A DNA stretch of 48,872 nt from Halolactibacillus alkaliphilus (GCF_900115465.1 NZ_FOWN01000022.1:1-48872); one strand, 5' to 3'. Numbered from the stretch's first letter, positions 17,055 to 26,498 are shown. The notes: generated from the letters alone by a model not told the origin. Numbers and translations: made by a program.

Positions 17055-17077
17055 TAAAAAAATTGGAGGTCATTGTC

Positions 17078-17797
17078 ATGAGTCAACAAAACTACAGATC
17101 TACCATCCTCATCGTAGATGACGAACAAGACATTGCCGATTTACTCAAAACGGTTCTAAAGCGTGAGGGGTTCAGCAATGTTCATACTGCCCATACAGTA
17201 AAAGATGGCTTAGCTGCCTTTAAGAGATACATGCCAGATTTAGTCCTATTGGACATCATGTTGCCTGATGGTAATGGTTATGATCTATATTCAGCACTTC
17301 AAGCAATAAAACCTGTTTCGATATTGTTTGTATCTGCAAAAGATGAAGAAGTCGATCGCCTGCTTGGGTTTGCTATGGGCGCAGATGATTATATTACCAA
17401 ACCTTTCAGCGCAAAAGAAGTCGCCTTTCGCGTTAAAGCCCGGCTAAGATCAGCTACCAACACCTTAGCCATAGAGAAGACCCACCCTAATTTAACGTTT
17501 GGGAACATTACGATAGATATAAACGCGCAAACCGTATATAAGAATGGTGACATGTTGGATTTAACTGCAAAAGAGCTGACATTACTCATATATCTCGCGC
17601 AACACCCAAACCGCATACTTAGTAAAGAAATGATTTGCGCCGCAGTTTGGGGTGAGGATTTTATCGGATTTGATAACACCATTTCTGTACACATTAGAAA
17701 GTTACGTCTCAAAATAGAGGATCAACCCTCTCATCCTAAATGGATTCAAACCGTTATTGGTCTTGGGTACAAGCTTGTCATAAGAGGTGACTCATGA
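17078..17797 (+). CDS. OmpR/PhoB-family response regulator
   Basis: A 239-residue regulator. Receiver domain: acidic pair in ILIVDDEQDIA, phospho-acceptor Asp59 in LVLLDIMLPDGNGYD, the conserved Thr/Ser position in ILFVSAKDEE, and Lys in DDYITKPFSAKE. The C-terminal winged-helix DNA-binding domain contains LTAKELTLLIYLAQHPNRILSKE and the terminal VWGEDFIGFDNTISVHIRKLRLKIE ... TVIGLGYKL. GGAGG lies 10 bases before the ATG at 17078; the frame also has a TTG 15 bases earlier that overlaps that site. The sensor kinase follows with a 4-bp overlap. The tandem repeat at 16992-17010 is the likely binding site. Confidence 0.93.
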   Translation: MSQQNYRSTILIVDDEQDIADLLKTVLKREGFSNVHTAHTVKDGLAAFKRYMPDLVLLDIMLPDGNGYDLYSALQAIKPVSILFVSAKDEEVDRLLGFAMGADDYITKPFSAKEVAFRVKARLRSATNTLAIEKTHPNLTFGNITIDINAQTVYKNGDMLDLTAKELTLLIYLAQHPNRILSKEMICAAVWGEDFIGFDNTISVHIRKLRLKIEDQPSHPKWIQTVIGLGYKLVIRGDS

Positions 17798-19209
17798 GAC
17801 TTAGAATTATGGCGCATTATGCGGGTTCTTTTTTTATTGCATGTTTAGTAATCGTTGTTATTAATTTTTTCTACATGCGAAGCTATGTCTATCAAGAGGC
17901 TAATTTATACCACTTTACACCTGAGGAAACTATGGACCTCGTCACCCATAACATTTCTCTAAAAGAAGAGCATACGTTTGACGTCAGTCCTACGCTAGCT
18001 GCACATTTAAACAATGAAGCTATCGGCTTGCAGCTGATTAACAAGCAATTTGAAGAAGTATTTCGCTACAACGATCCTGTTGGAGCAATGCATGTATATA
18101 GCCCTAATACCCTTATTAGCCTTTATGAGAATAATACCGTGACAACATTTGTTGAAACAGTTTTACTCAATGACACTCCTTACACTGTGCTCCTCTTCTA
18201 CAGTCCTGAACAGGTGAAACGTACACTGTATACATCGGATGTAAAAAAAGTAAGCGCAGCATACAACATATATTGGCTGTTAGGCATGAATTTATTTGTG
18301 TTGTTGATGATTAGCTATATATATACGTATAGCATCAGCAGACCCATTCACAGAATAACTCACCGCATAGTTGAACTTTCTAAAGGGGATTATCGTATCC
18401 ACGAGGCAGGAAACGGCATTTATTCTGTTGTTGAAAAAGCTATGAATCAACTAGGCCTACAGTTAAAAGCTTCTAAAAAAGCCCATGAAGAAGCCGAATC
18501 ACATAGAGAAGAATGGATTTCAAATTTATCTCATGACATTAAAACACCTCTGACGTCTATGATGGGATATGGTGAACTCTTAGGCGATGCTTGTGAAGAA
18601 TTGACAGAAGAAACGCGCGCGCATTATAAGCAGGTGATAGTAGAAAAAGGTGCTTACATCGAAACGTTGTTGGATGACTTAAATTTGACCACACGATTAA
18701 AACACTCAAACACGCTTCTGCGTTGTGAGCGAGTTAATCTTATAAAAGAGATAAAGAGTAATTTAATTGATGTACTTAATAGTCCACAGTTCGTAAACCA
18801 AGAGCATACCGTCGCCTTTACACATACAGATGATTTTGTCTTAGTTGAACTAGATCGGCAACTATTTAAGCGTGCACTGCTCAATCTGGTTTACAATAGT
18901 TTCTTACACAACGAAGCGCCTGTTTCGGTGAATGTCCATGTGGATAGCCGTGATGCGCAATGGGTAGCCATTGACATTGATGACAACGGGGTAGGTGTCA
19001 GCGACCAAGAACGCGATCAGATATTTACACGGTATTACAGAGGAACACATACCCAAGCCAAAAGTGAGGGAAGTGGATTGGGCATGGCCATTGCTAAAGA
19101 TATCGTAAACGCTCATAAAGGGCGTATTCGAGCAGAAAAAAGCCCGCGGGGCGGGTTAAAAATAACAATAGATTTAAGGAGGATACAATCAAATGAAACA
19201 TTATCTTAA
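17794..19209 (+). CDS. Sensor histidine kinase
   Basis: A 471-residue membrane kinase. TM1 spans about 8-28, an extracellular sensor domain of about 130 residues follows, TM2 is about 157-180, then a HAMP linker (SRPIHRITHRIVELSKGDY). The phospho-acceptor His247 is in SNLSHDIKTPLTSMMGYGEL. HATPase blocks are present: N-box LLNLVYNSFLHN, G1 IDIDDNGVGVSDQ, and GSGLGMAIAKDIVNAHKG. It phosphorylates the response regulator encoded immediately upstream (ATG overlaps its stop). A DUF2871 gene overlaps its 3' end, so all three genes should be one operon. The signal is unknown; a small extracellular domain with a short linker is common in envelope-stress or antimicrobial-peptide sensors. Confidence 0.93.
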   Translation: MRLRIMAHYAGSFFIACLVIVVINFFYMRSYVYQEANLYHFTPEETMDLVTHNISLKEEHTFDVSPTLAAHLNNEAIGLQLINKQFEEVFRYNDPVGAMHVYSPNTLISLYENNTVTTFVETVLLNDTPYTVLLFYSPEQVKRTLYTSDVKKVSAAYNIYWLLGMNLFVLLMISYIYTYSISRPIHRITHRIVELSKGDYRIHEAGNGIYSVVEKAMNQLGLQLKASKKAHEEAESHREEWISNLSHDIKTPLTSMMGYGELLGDACEELTEETRAHYKQVIVEKGAYIETLLDDLNLTTRLKHSNTLLRCERVNLIKEIKSNLIDVLNSPQFVNQEHTVAFTHTDDFVLVELDRQLFKRALLNLVYNSFLHNEAPVSVNVHVDSRDAQWVAIDIDDNGVGVSDQERDQIFTRYYRGTHTQAKSEGSGLGMAIAKDIVNAHKGRIRAEKSPRGGLKITIDLRRIQSNETLS

Positions 19210-19600
19210 TTCCGCTATAGTTTACACGATTTTAGGTTTAACATCCGGTGTTTTTTATCGTGAGTTCACGAAGTTTTCGGGTTATTCAGAGAGCACTCGC
19301 CTATCTTTAATACATGGGCATTACATCAGCTTAGGGTTATTTTTCTTCTTGTTTTTGTTAATCTTAGAAAAACAATTTGCTTGGTCACGCTTTCCAAAGA
19401 CGAAACTTATTGTACTTGGTTACCACTTAGGACTGAACATCAGTGTTTTAGGCTTTTTAATACGTGGGACATCAGAAGTACTCGGCACGAATATGACAAG
19501 CGCGCTAAATGCATCGATTGCTGGCATATCAGGCATCGGCCATATTATACTAGCGGTGACGCTAATCATGATATTATTCCGTGTAAAAAAAGCTATATAA
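19193..19600 (+). CDS. DUF2871 family membrane protein
   Basis: A 135-residue protein with four hydrophobic helices, matching DUF2871: LNSAIVYTILGLTSGVFYREFTK, then LSLIHGHYISLGLFFFLFLLILEK, LGYHLGLNISVLGFLIRG and a final helix ending in FRVKKAI. Conserved His residues in LIHGHY and GYHLGL suggest haem or metal contact, as in other small four-helix membrane proteins, but no function is established to my knowledge. The ATG overlaps the kinase gene by 17 bases and uses GGAGG inside it. Position at the end of the two-component operon suggests it is part of the sensed process or assists the kinase. The terminator is at 19759-19816. Confidence 0.8.
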   Translation: MKHYLNSAIVYTILGLTSGVFYREFTKFSGYSESTRLSLIHGHYISLGLFFFLFLLILEKQFAWSRFPKTKLIVLGYHLGLNISVLGFLIRGTSEVLGTNMTSALNASIAGISGIGHIILAVTLIMILFRVKKAI

Positions 19601-19758
19601 TCTTTCAGTCCAAACGAAGGCTAGCATTATCAAATACTGTCATATATTATGAGAGTGCTTAACTGATCACTGTTTTTAAGTCCCCATGTCGACGTTTACT
19701 GGTCCGTTATGAACTAAAAGCCACCTAAGTAATTTATAAAATTAAAACTGAAGGCTTA

Positions 19759-19816
19759 AAGCCACCCCATGTTAAGAAATAATCCTCTTAGCATGGGGTG
19801 GCTTCTTAATTTTTTA
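19759..19816 (+). terminator. Terminator of the two-component/DUF2871 operon
   Basis: 13-bp perfect arms AAGCCACCCCATG and CATGGGGTGGCTT with a paired inner segment, followed by CTTAATTTTTT. The rest of 19601-19983 shows no gene. Confidence 0.85.
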
Positions 19817-19983
19817 TGCTACTCACAATAACTTAGATCTTATAAGTGACATCACGTCCCACCTTCTTGCTTTACACTTTATCGATATTATTTATCATTT
19901 TAGAGCGAGAAGACCTTCTTCAAATACTCGTTAGAATGTTAGGTGGGACTCGTTCATTTTAGAATCTGTAAAAAGAGGTGACG

Positions 19984-20556
19984 TTAAATCTTTGTAACAC
20001 CCGTTTTTTCTTTGGCCATTAAAGGTATACCGGTCATCTTCAACCCAATCATCGAAGCAATGATCACCTTCACCAAATCTCCAGGCAAATAAACCAAACT
20101 TAATATAGATGCCTCGATTAAAGATATTTCCATCATAAATGCCTGTACGGGAATACCGAATAAATACACCACAGCTACACCACCAAGTGTATTAGCTATA
20201 AAAAAACGGAAAAATGACGGTGATTTTATCCGCTCAGCAAACCAACCGACAACATAGCTGCCAAACGCATAACCGATTAAATAACCGGAAGAAGGCACAA
20301 CAAATACACCCACGCCACCTCGACCACCAGCAAGAAGAGGAAGCCCCGAAAGTACAAGGAGAAGAAACACGATTAAGCTCATAAAAGCATATTTACCACC
20401 AAGATGATAACCTAATATGCTCCCAGACAACATGACACCTAGCGTTTGTAATGTAAGCGGGACAGGTGAAAAGGCTAACGGGATTGGCGGAAGCAAACCC
20501 AATACCCCCATAATCGCAACAAAAATAGACATATACGTTAACTTTTTAAGTTCCAT
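19984..20556 (-). CDS. bioY: Biotin ECF transporter S component, BioY
   Basis: A 190-residue membrane protein of about six helices. The BioY signatures are present: MSIFVAIMGVLGLLPPIPLAFSPVPLTLQTLGVMLSG and FLLLVLSGLPLLAGGRGGVGVFVVPSSGYLIGY, followed by YLPGDLVKVIIASMIG. It binds biotin and works with a shared ECF energising module (EcfA/EcfA'/EcfT) that is not in this window. I start it at 20556, where GGAGG stands upstream; the longer frame would lie inside the promoter. A BirA operator overlaps the ribosome binding site and promoter, so it should be repressed by biotin. No biotin-synthesis genes are nearby, suggesting uptake may be an important source. No clear terminator follows. Confidence 0.93.
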   Translation of the reverse strand: MELKKLTYMSIFVAIMGVLGLLPPIPLAFSPVPLTLQTLGVMLSGSILGYHLGGKYAFMSLIVFLLLVLSGLPLLAGGRGGVGVFVVPSSGYLIGYAFGSYVVGWFAERIKSPSFFRFFIANTLGGVAVVYLFGIPVQAFMMEISLIEASILSLVYLPGDLVKVIIASMIGLKMTGIPLMAKEKTGVTKI

Positions 20557-20586
20557 TGTTAACCTCCATAAAATATAAGTTAACGA
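20556..20586 (-). promoter_or_regulatory. BirA operator upstream of bioY
   Basis: TTGTTAAC-N15-GTTAACGA on the plus strand. This is the Gram-positive BirA box layout (TTGTTAAC half-sites about 15 bases apart). It covers the ribosome binding site and the predicted transcription start. Confidence 0.8.
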
Positions 20587-20587
20587 T

Positions 20588-20616
20588 AGTATATATAAAA
20601 TTAAATTGAAAGTAAA
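20588..20616 (-). promoter_or_regulatory. bioY promoter
   Basis: Minus-strand TTTACT (20611-20616), 17-base spacer, TATACT (20588-20593). The start would fall near 20581, inside the BirA box. Confidence 0.65.
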
Positions 20617-20626
20617 CCTCAAATTT

Positions 20627-20669
20627 TAAAAAAAGACCACTCTTTCACCTTTAGTAGAGAGAGTGGTCT
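20627..20669 (-). terminator. Terminator of copA
   Basis: AGACCACTCT (20634-20643) pairs with AGAGTGGTCT (20660-20669). On the minus strand the stem is followed by a T-run. It insulates the bioY promoter from copA read-through. Confidence 0.85.
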
Positions 20670-20682
20670 ATAAATCCGCTTA

Positions 20683-23139
20683 TTATACTATAGATTGAGA
20701 CGGTTTAAAACGTTTAAGTCTTAATGCATTTACAAGAACAGAGACAGAGCTAAAGCTCATCGCAGCACCCGCAAGCATCGGGTTTAATAACGGTCCACCA
20801 AAGAGGTAGAGTAACCCCATCGCCACTGGAATACAAATTACGTTATAGGCAAATGCCCAAAAGAGATTTTGTTTAATATTACGAATAGTCGCATGACTTA
20901 GCTCGATTGCTATAGGGACTTGCATTAAATCACTGCGCATCAACACAATATCCGCTGATTCAATAGCAACATCCGTACCTGAACCTATCGCCATACCGAT
21001 ATCAGATTGAGCAAGCGCTGGCGCATCATTAATACCATCACCTACCATACCAACTTTATTGCCTTTTGATTGTAGTTTTTTTACTTCATTCGCCTTATCT
21101 TCGGGTAACACGTCACTTAACACACGGTCAATACCCACACTTTTAGCGATGGCTTCAGCTGTTCTATGGTTATCACCGGTAATCATGGCTACTTCAATAC
21201 CCATTTGGCGGAGCTTTCGGACCGCTTCAACACTCGTGTCTTTTATTGTATCTGCCACTGCAATAATACCAGCAAGTTCCCCATCAATCGCAACATACAT
21301 AGGGGTTTTCCCTTCACCAGCAAGTCGATCTGATGCTGCTTCTAATAGATGAAGAGGGAGTTGTCTTTCCAACATTAATTTTTTATTTCCAGCTAAAACG
21401 TGTTGACCATTCACTCGCACGTCAATCCCACGCCCAGGAACCGCTTCAAATTGTTCAACTAATAAAAACGGAAGAGCTTTTTCTTCCGCTGCACGGACAA
21501 TCGCCTCACCTAATGGGTGCTCAGAACCCTTTTCGCTTGAAGCTGTGAGTTGAAGAAGATCTGTTTCATCAACATCATCAACCGTCACAATATCTGTCAC
21601 AACCGGTTTACCTTCAGTGATTGTGCCTGTTTTATCGAAAACAATTGTATCCAGTTTATGGGTTGTTTCTAATGCGACACCACCTTTAATTAATACCCCA
21701 TTCTCGGCACCCTTCCCTGTTCCAACCATAATAGATGTGGGCGTTGCTAGACCTAGCGCACATGGACAAGCAATGACTAAGACAGAAATAGCAATCGTTA
21801 ATCCAAAGAGGCCTGTCTCTCCCGCAATAAACCAACTAAGACCAGAAAGTAGACTTATCACCATCACAATCGGCACAAAATAGCCTGAGATAATGTCTGC
21901 TAGCTTAGCGATAGGCGCTTTTGACCCTTGCGCATCTTCGACCAGTTTAATAATCTGTGCTAACGCGGTATCTTCGCCAACTTTTGTCGCTTCATAGTAG
22001 ATCGTCCCATTTTTATTCATACTCGCACCAATCACAGTGTCACCCACTATTTTTTCAACGGGTATACTTTCCCCTGTCAACATGGACTCATCAATCGACG
22101 TCTTACCTTCAGTTACCACACCATCAACTGGCAATTTCTCCCCTGGTTTAACAACAATACTATCACCAACCGACACGGACTCAATCGGTACTTGTTCTTC
22201 TTTTCCATTTTTCAATACTGTTGCTGTTTTTGGCTGTAAACCCATAAGTTTTTCAATCGCTTCAGACGTTTTCCCTTTTGAACGCGCCTCTAAATACTTT
22301 CCAAGCGTTATTAAAGTTAAAATAACGGCAGCTGATTCATAATACAAGTCCATCGCATAATGGCTTTCCCCTAAACCAACGGCGACTGTCGCACCTAAAC
22401 TATAAATAAATGCCGCGCTTGTACCAAGCGCCACTAAGGAATCCATATTAGGATGACGTTTAACCAAGACCTTAAAACCTACATGAAAGAACGGCCATCC
22501 TAACAGCATTACCGGTAATGTCAGTATAAGTTGTAAAATGGAAAACGTAAGCGGACGCATCATTGGATCAATTATTGCTGGTAATGGTAGGCCCATCATA
22601 TGTCCCATTGACACATATAATAACGGGACGGTGAATAAAGCGGAATAAAAAAATCTTTGCCAAATACGGGCTATCTGTTGTTGCTTTTTAACCTTAGCTT
22701 CTTCTTTTTTAGAGGTTACCGTAACAAGAGTCGCTTCATAACCTGCAGCTTTAATCGCTAACACAACTGCCGCTTCATTCATTTTATCTTCAGCGTAAGT
22801 TACAGTTAGTTTTTCTGTTGCTAGATTTACCGTTGCCTGTTCAACATCAGGGAGTTCATTAACAGTTTTCTCAACCGTTTGTGCACAAGATGCACATGTC
22901 ATCCCACTTATATCAAATATTTGTTCATAATGTGGCATCTTAAGCGTATAACCCGCGTTTGAGACCGCAGAAGCGATATCTTTTAATGCCACTTCCTTTT
23001 CATCAAAATCGATTGATAGCTTTTCTGTTGCTAGATTTACCGTTGCTTGATTAACCCCCTCGAGTTGACCTACAACTTTTTCAACTGTTTGTGAACACGA
23101 TGCACACGTCATCCCTTCCACTTGCATTGTTTTCTCCAT
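20683..23139 (-). CDS. copA: Copper-exporting P1B-type ATPase
   Basis: An 818-residue P1B-1 ATPase that exports Cu(I). Two N-terminal heavy-metal-associated domains each carry GMTCASC (near residues 8-14 and 77-83). Eight membrane helices contain the CPC metal site in [15 protein letters not shown]. The actuator loop has TGES, the phosphorylation motif is DKTGTITEG, and the nucleotide domain has SEHPLG and [16 protein letters not shown]. The membrane-site MxxSS is in [20 protein letters not shown] place the start at ATG 23139 because AGGGG is well spaced there; an upstream GTG would add three residues. CopY-type cop boxes overlap its promoter. It is a single gene: no copper chaperone copZ and no copY are adjacent. 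Confidence 0.95.
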   Translation of the reverse strand: MEKTMQVEGMTCASCSQTVEKVVGQLEGVNQATVNLATEKLSIDFDEKEVALKDIASAVSNAGYTLKMPHYEQIFDISGMTCASCAQTVEKTVNELPDVEQATVNLATEKLTVTYAEDKMNEAAVVLAIKAAGYEATLVTVTSKKEEAKVKKQQQIARIWQRFFYSALFTVPLLYVSMGHMMGLPLPAIIDPMMRPLTFSILQLILTLPVMLLGWPFFHVGFKVLVKRHPNMDSLVALGTSAAFIYSLGATVAVGLGESHYAMDLYYESAAVILTLITLGKYLEARSKGKTSEAIEKLMGLQPKTATVLKNGKEEQVPIESVSVGDSIVVKPGEKLPVDGVVTEGKTSIDESMLTGESIPVEKIVGDTVIGASMNKNGTIYYEATKVGEDTALAQIIKLVEDAQGSKAPIAKLADIISGYFVPIVMVISLLSGLSWFIAGETGLFGLTIAISVLVIACPCALGLATPTSIMVGTGKGAENGVLIKGGVALETTHKLDTIVFDKTGTITEGKPVVTDIVTVDDVDETDLLQLTASSEKGSEHPLGEAIVRAAEEKALPFLLVEQFEAVPGRGIDVRVNGQHVLAGNKKLMLERQLPLHLLEAASDRLAGEGKTPMYVAIDGELAGIIAVADTIKDTSVEAVRKLRQMGIEVAMITGDNHRTAEAIAKSVGIDRVLSDVLPEDKANEVKKLQSKGNKVGMVGDGINDAPALAQSDIGMAIGSGTDVAIESADIVLMRSDLMQVPIAIELSHATIRNIKQNLFWAFAYNVICIPVAMGLLYLFGGPLLNPMLAGAAMSFSSVSVLVNALRLKRFKPSQSIV

Positions 23140-23197
23140 TAACCTCACCCCTATTTAAGTTTTATCATTAGAACTTATAATAATAAGACGCTCTATT

Positions 23198-23253
23198 TAC
23201 ATTCGTAATCTTTTCAACACCTTAAGTTTACAACTGTAATCGTAAATAGTCAA
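23198..23253 (-). promoter_or_regulatory. copA promoter with cop boxes
   Basis: Minus-strand TTGACT (23248-23253), 17-base spacer, TAAACT (23225-23230). The palindrome TACAACTGTA (23229-23238) fits the CopY cop box TACANNTGTA and overlaps the -10/spacer. A second copy with one mismatch, TACATTCGTA (23198-23207), lies 31 bp away. Copper-responsive repression is predicted. Confidence 0.75.
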
Positions 23254-23483
23254 GTTATGAAAGTCACATATCGACTTCCCTTTCGAGAAAAACCCCCTCA
23301 TTTGAAATACTATTTAAGCTAACAAGAATTCAAGCGTTCTTGAAAATGACAGCTTCTCAGAAGATAATCAAACTAAAAAGCCCGCTATTAATTTACAACA
23401 CTGACCTTTGTAAATTAATAGCGAGCGCAGACTGCTCTTTATTATGATTTGATAGTTTTCATTAAGGTGCAAAAAGCGGGTGT
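23254..23483. other. Gene-free stretch between the copA promoter and the glycoside operon end
   Basis: It contains the terminator at 23380-23426 and no other recognisable feature. Confidence 0.45.
23380..23426 (-). terminator. Terminator of the ABC/GH4/ROK glycoside operon
   Basis: Arms GCCCGCTATTAATTTAC and GTAAATTAATAGCGAGC pair with one mismatch around a 13-base loop. On the minus strand the stem is followed by TTTTTAG. It lies about 200 bases after the ROK kinase stop. Confidence 0.75.
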
Positions 23484-23588
23484 TTAGACTACCGGTTTTG
23501 AAGGGGGTCTTAAAAAATCTAAAGTCACTCTAAGGATAAATAGAATTATATCCACAATAATATGGTTATTCATCGTCATCAATGGCAT
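23484..23588 (-). CDS. Possible 34-residue hydrophobic peptide at the operon end
   Basis: A short frame starting MPLMTMNNHIIVDIILFIL and ending RPPSKPVV, with one hydrophobic stretch (about residues 9-26). AGGA lies 8 bases before the ATG. It starts 31 bases after the ROK kinase stop and lies before the operon terminator, so it would be co-transcribed. I do not recognise it. It could be a small membrane peptide or a chance frame: in AT-rich DNA an open frame of this length is not evidence by itself. Confidence 0.3.
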   Translation of the reverse strand: MPLMTMNNHIIVDIILFILRVTLDFLRPPSKPVV

Positions 23589-23619
23589 ATGAAACATCCT
23601 AGACAATCCACCCTAATGC

Positions 23620-24507
23620 TTAACTATAAAATTGCTGCTTCAAACCGTATACAGCCCCTATTAAATTGGCATTTTGTCTATATTTACAAAAATCGATAAC
23701 TGGTCTTACCGTCGCATTAGGCATGGACTGGATAACACTATCTAGTTTTTTATAAATACAGTGAATTAAATCGGCTCTAGCGCTTATCCCACCACTCAAT
23801 AAAATAACTTCCGGATCATAGATATACTGCAAATTAAATATGCCAATTGCTAGCTTATGATAAAACAGATCGACTGCTTTTATACAAATTTCATCTCCAT
23901 TCTCCGCTAATTTAAACACATCTTCTCCTGATAAAGATTCATAGGGTACATTCTTCTTTTTTGCGACTTTTTTAATCATTGATACCGTTGAATCCATTCG
24001 CACCCATGTATTTTCCTCGATGTCTCGATCTAAACTTAGCAACATAAAGCCAAATTCTCCCCCATGAAGATTTGCGCCTTTATGTATGACTCCCTCTTTA
24101 ATTATAGCTCCTCCGATGCCTGTACCAATGGCCATAACGATGACATCTTTCTTTCCTTTAGCTGAGCCTCCCCACATTTCAGCATATCCTGCGCAATTTG
24201 CGTCATTCTCAATATATACCGGTAGGTTCGTTCGTTGTTCTATCAGCTGCTTCATGTTTGGTCCATGTATATATGAAATAGCACTTTTACCATATACAAA
24301 CCCATCATCTGAAACGGCACCAGGAATACTAATTGCTACCCCTTTTGCCCTTTTATGTAAATTAGCGTAGTTTTGAAGAATGGTCAATAATTCTTCTAAT
24401 TCATTAGGCGTTTTAACTTTATTTTGTTCTAAAATATGGCTTTGGTTATCAATTAAACCATACTTTATATACGTGCCACCAATATCGAATGCGATAAATT
24501 CACCCAT
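23620..24507 (-). CDS. ROK-family sugar kinase, probably a beta-glucoside or glucose kinase
   Basis: A 295-residue ROK kinase without a DNA-binding domain. The ATP phosphate-1 motif is intact (FIAFDIGGTYIKYGLID). The catalytic Asp is in YIENDANCAGYAEMWGG, phosphate-2 is in VMAIGTGIGGAI, and the sugar-contact Glu/His are in GANLHGGEFG. The usual ROK zinc motif CxCGxxGCxE is absent: after GEFG the sequence runs FMLLSLDRDIEENTW. This resembles the BglK-type beta-glucoside kinases, which phosphorylate cellobiose-like sugars with ATP. GGAGGGG lies 8 bases before the chosen ATG (24507); upstream in-frame ATGs are badly spaced. It follows the GH4 phospho-glucosidase gene by 42 bases, which supports kinase-then-cleavage for sugars entering by ABC transport. 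Confidence 0.85.
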   Translation of the reverse strand: MGEFIAFDIGGTYIKYGLIDNQSHILEQNKVKTPNELEELLTILQNYANLHKRAKGVAISIPGAVSDDGFVYGKSAISYIHGPNMKQLIEQRTNLPVYIENDANCAGYAEMWGGSAKGKKDVIVMAIGTGIGGAIIKEGVIHKGANLHGGEFGFMLLSLDRDIEENTWVRMDSTVSMIKKVAKKKNVPYESLSGEDVFKLAENGDEICIKAVDLFYHKLAIGIFNLQYIYDPEVILLSGGISARADLIHCIYKKLDSVIQSMPNATVRPVIDFCKYRQNANLIGAVYGLKQQFYS

Positions 24508-24549
24508 TTCCATCCCCTCCTTACTCATGTAATGACACAAATAATCGAT

Positions 24550-25866
24550 TTACTTAAACTGTGGTAAAAACAATTTATGCGCAGTGAGCATGTCATCAAG
24601 TATTTGCTTGGCTATAGTATCTGAGGGCACAAGTGGATTAATGGTCATAGCTAAAAGGGCTGTATGATAATCTCCCGTTACCGCAGCTTCAATCGTCATC
24701 CGCTCAAAGGATTTAATTTGTTGCACTAACCCGCGCACAACGACAGGTAAATCACCAATAGCAATTGGCCTAGGTCCTTCTTTTGTAATCACGCAGCTAG
24801 CCTCTATCACTGACTCTCTTGAAAGACTTGCAATGGTTCCATTGTTTAGCGTATTAACCGTTTGAATATCGCCTCTATCATTGAAAATGGACTCCATTAA
24901 ATTACAAGCCACATCACTATAATACGCCCCTCCACGTTGCTCCAGTTGCTTTGGCTTTTCATCTATATTTTTATTCTTGTATAGGTCAAAAAGATCTTTT
25001 TCTAACGTTTGAACCACTTTTGCTCTTATACCCTTTTCTTTATAATCCACTAGCTCTGACTCTAACATTTCCTTTTGTTTGTAATAATATCTGTGATAAG
25101 GACATGGGAGCATTTTTAGTGCGCGAATAAAATCTGCTTCAAAAGCAATGTTATTAATATTTCTCATATTTATTTCACTCTTACTTGAAACGATGCGATT
25201 GATAGCTTTTAGTGTAATATCTTCTCCATCTAAATAAATTGCCAAACCAAATACCATATGGTTTAGCCCTCCAAAATCTATTCTTACGCGTTCTTCCTCT
25301 ACTTCTAATGCTTTAGCAACAGCTCTCTCCATTCCTATCGGAACATTACACACACCAATTATTCTTTTCCAATTTGTATGTCTAAAAACAGCTTCTACTA
25401 CCATACCTGCCGGATTAGTAAAATTAATTAACCAAGCATTTGGGCATAACACTTCCATTTCTTTAACAATAGTCAACATGACAGGTATAGTACGTAGTGC
25501 TTTAAACATACCTCCTGGCCCATTTGTTTCCTGGCCAATTACACCATACTTGAGTGGTATTTCTTCATCTATTGCTCTGGCTGATAATTGCCCTACTCGA
25601 AATTGTGTCGTTACAAAATCAGCATCTTTTAAAGCCGCTTTCCGATCTAAGCTTAAGTGTATATCCATCGGTATTTTGGCTTTTTCTACCATTCTCTTAG
25701 CTAAACCACCTACGGTATTTAATTTTTCCTTTCCTTCTTCTATATCAACGAGCCACAACTCTTTAATAGGAAATGTATCATATCTTTTAATAAACCCTTC
25801 AATTAATTCCGGAGTGTAGCTCGATCCACCACCAATAGTTACTACCTTTAAACCTCGTCTTTCCAT
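24550..25866 (-). CDS. 6-phospho-beta-glucosidase, GH4 (NAD and metal dependent)
   Basis: A 438-residue GH4 enzyme. The N-terminal dinucleotide-binding site is LKVVTIGGGSSYTPELIEGF. The family blocks are VTTQFRVGQLSARAIDEEIPLKYGVIGQETNGPGG, LINFTNPAGMV, the metal-ligand Cys in GVCNVPIGM (the CNVP form is typical of 6-phospho-beta-glucosidases, CelF/LicH) and the metal-ligand His in GGLNHMVFG. It oxidises C3, eliminates the aglycone and re-reduces, releasing glucose-6-phosphate. AAAGGAG precedes the ATG. It is co-transcribed with an ABC importer and a ROK kinase, so its phosphorylated substrate is probably made in the cytoplasm rather than by a PTS. This differs from the PTS-linked GH1 enzyme at 3634-5067. 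Confidence 0.92.
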   Translation of the reverse strand: MERRGLKVVTIGGGSSYTPELIEGFIKRYDTFPIKELWLVDIEEGKEKLNTVGGLAKRMVEKAKIPMDIHLSLDRKAALKDADFVTTQFRVGQLSARAIDEEIPLKYGVIGQETNGPGGMFKALRTIPVMLTIVKEMEVLCPNAWLINFTNPAGMVVEAVFRHTNWKRIIGVCNVPIGMERAVAKALEVEEERVRIDFGGLNHMVFGLAIYLDGEDITLKAINRIVSSKSEINMRNINNIAFEADFIRALKMLPCPYHRYYYKQKEMLESELVDYKEKGIRAKVVQTLEKDLFDLYKNKNIDEKPKQLEQRGGAYYSDVACNLMESIFNDRGDIQTVNTLNNGTIASLSRESVIEASCVITKEGPRPIAIGDLPVVVRGLVQQIKSFERMTIEAAVTGDYHTALLAMTINPLVPSDTIAKQILDDMLTAHKLFLPQFK

Positions 25867-25878
25867 AAGCGACTCCTT

Positions 25879-26469
25879 TCAAATAAGATCTTTCTTGAGA
25901 CGTTGACTTTCTTTCGAGTTACCAATTTTCACAATTCCTAACATAGTTATACTAACCCCAAAAAAGAATGTTAGTCCTGGCATGAAAGAAATTGCTACTA
26001 TTAATAAAAAGAATACACACACATAGCCAAGATTATTCTTAGGTAACAGCCACACCAACGAAAAGGCTGTTTTCATCTGAAATATTATCGGTTTCCTAAA
26101 ATTGAAATATTGCAAAAAATGAATTGAACTTAAAAATACTAAACCTAGCATACATAGTACGATTATTTTAATATACATCGATTGAAGTATAACTAAATTA
26201 ATGGCTATCAAGATGAATATTAATTTAAATAAGAGTCCCGCACTAGACAGTTTTAAAAAAGACGTACTATATATGTGTTTAAATAATGAAAAGGCCTCTC
26301 TTGACGACAGATTCTCCTCTTTTAAAGCAACAATAAGAGCATGCGTAGCAGGAAATATCCCTAAAACAATGCAACCTATCAAAGTAAACAAAAACCATAG
26401 CATTTGCAAATAGGCAAACCAATATATTTTTTGCACAACAGCAACATACCTAGATTGAATCGCATTCAC
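25879..26469 (-). CDS. YesL-like (DUF624) membrane protein
   Basis: A 196-residue membrane protein with about five helices: QMLWFLFTLIGCIVLGIFPATHALIVAL near the N-terminus, then segments around 75-100, 101-120 and 145-175. The GIFPAT motif after the first helix is characteristic of YesL/DUF624 proteins, which recur in Bacillus operons with YesM/YesN regulators and oligosaccharide ABC transporters; their function is not settled. The start is GTG with AAGGGTGG upstream. It lies between the MalG-type permease and the GH4 gene with short gaps on both sides, so it belongs to the operon. Confidence 0.8.
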   Translation of the reverse strand: MNAIQSRYVAVVQKIYWFAYLQMLWFLFTLIGCIVLGIFPATHALIVALKEENLSSREAFSLFKHIYSTSFLKLSSAGLLFKLIFILIAINLVILQSMYIKIIVLCMLGLVFLSSIHFLQYFNFRKPIIFQMKTAFSLVWLLPKNNLGYVCVFFLLIVAISFMPGLTFFFGVSITMLGIVKIGNSKESQRLKKDLI

Positions 26470-26498
26470 CTGCTACACCACCCTTTTGTAATATATCA

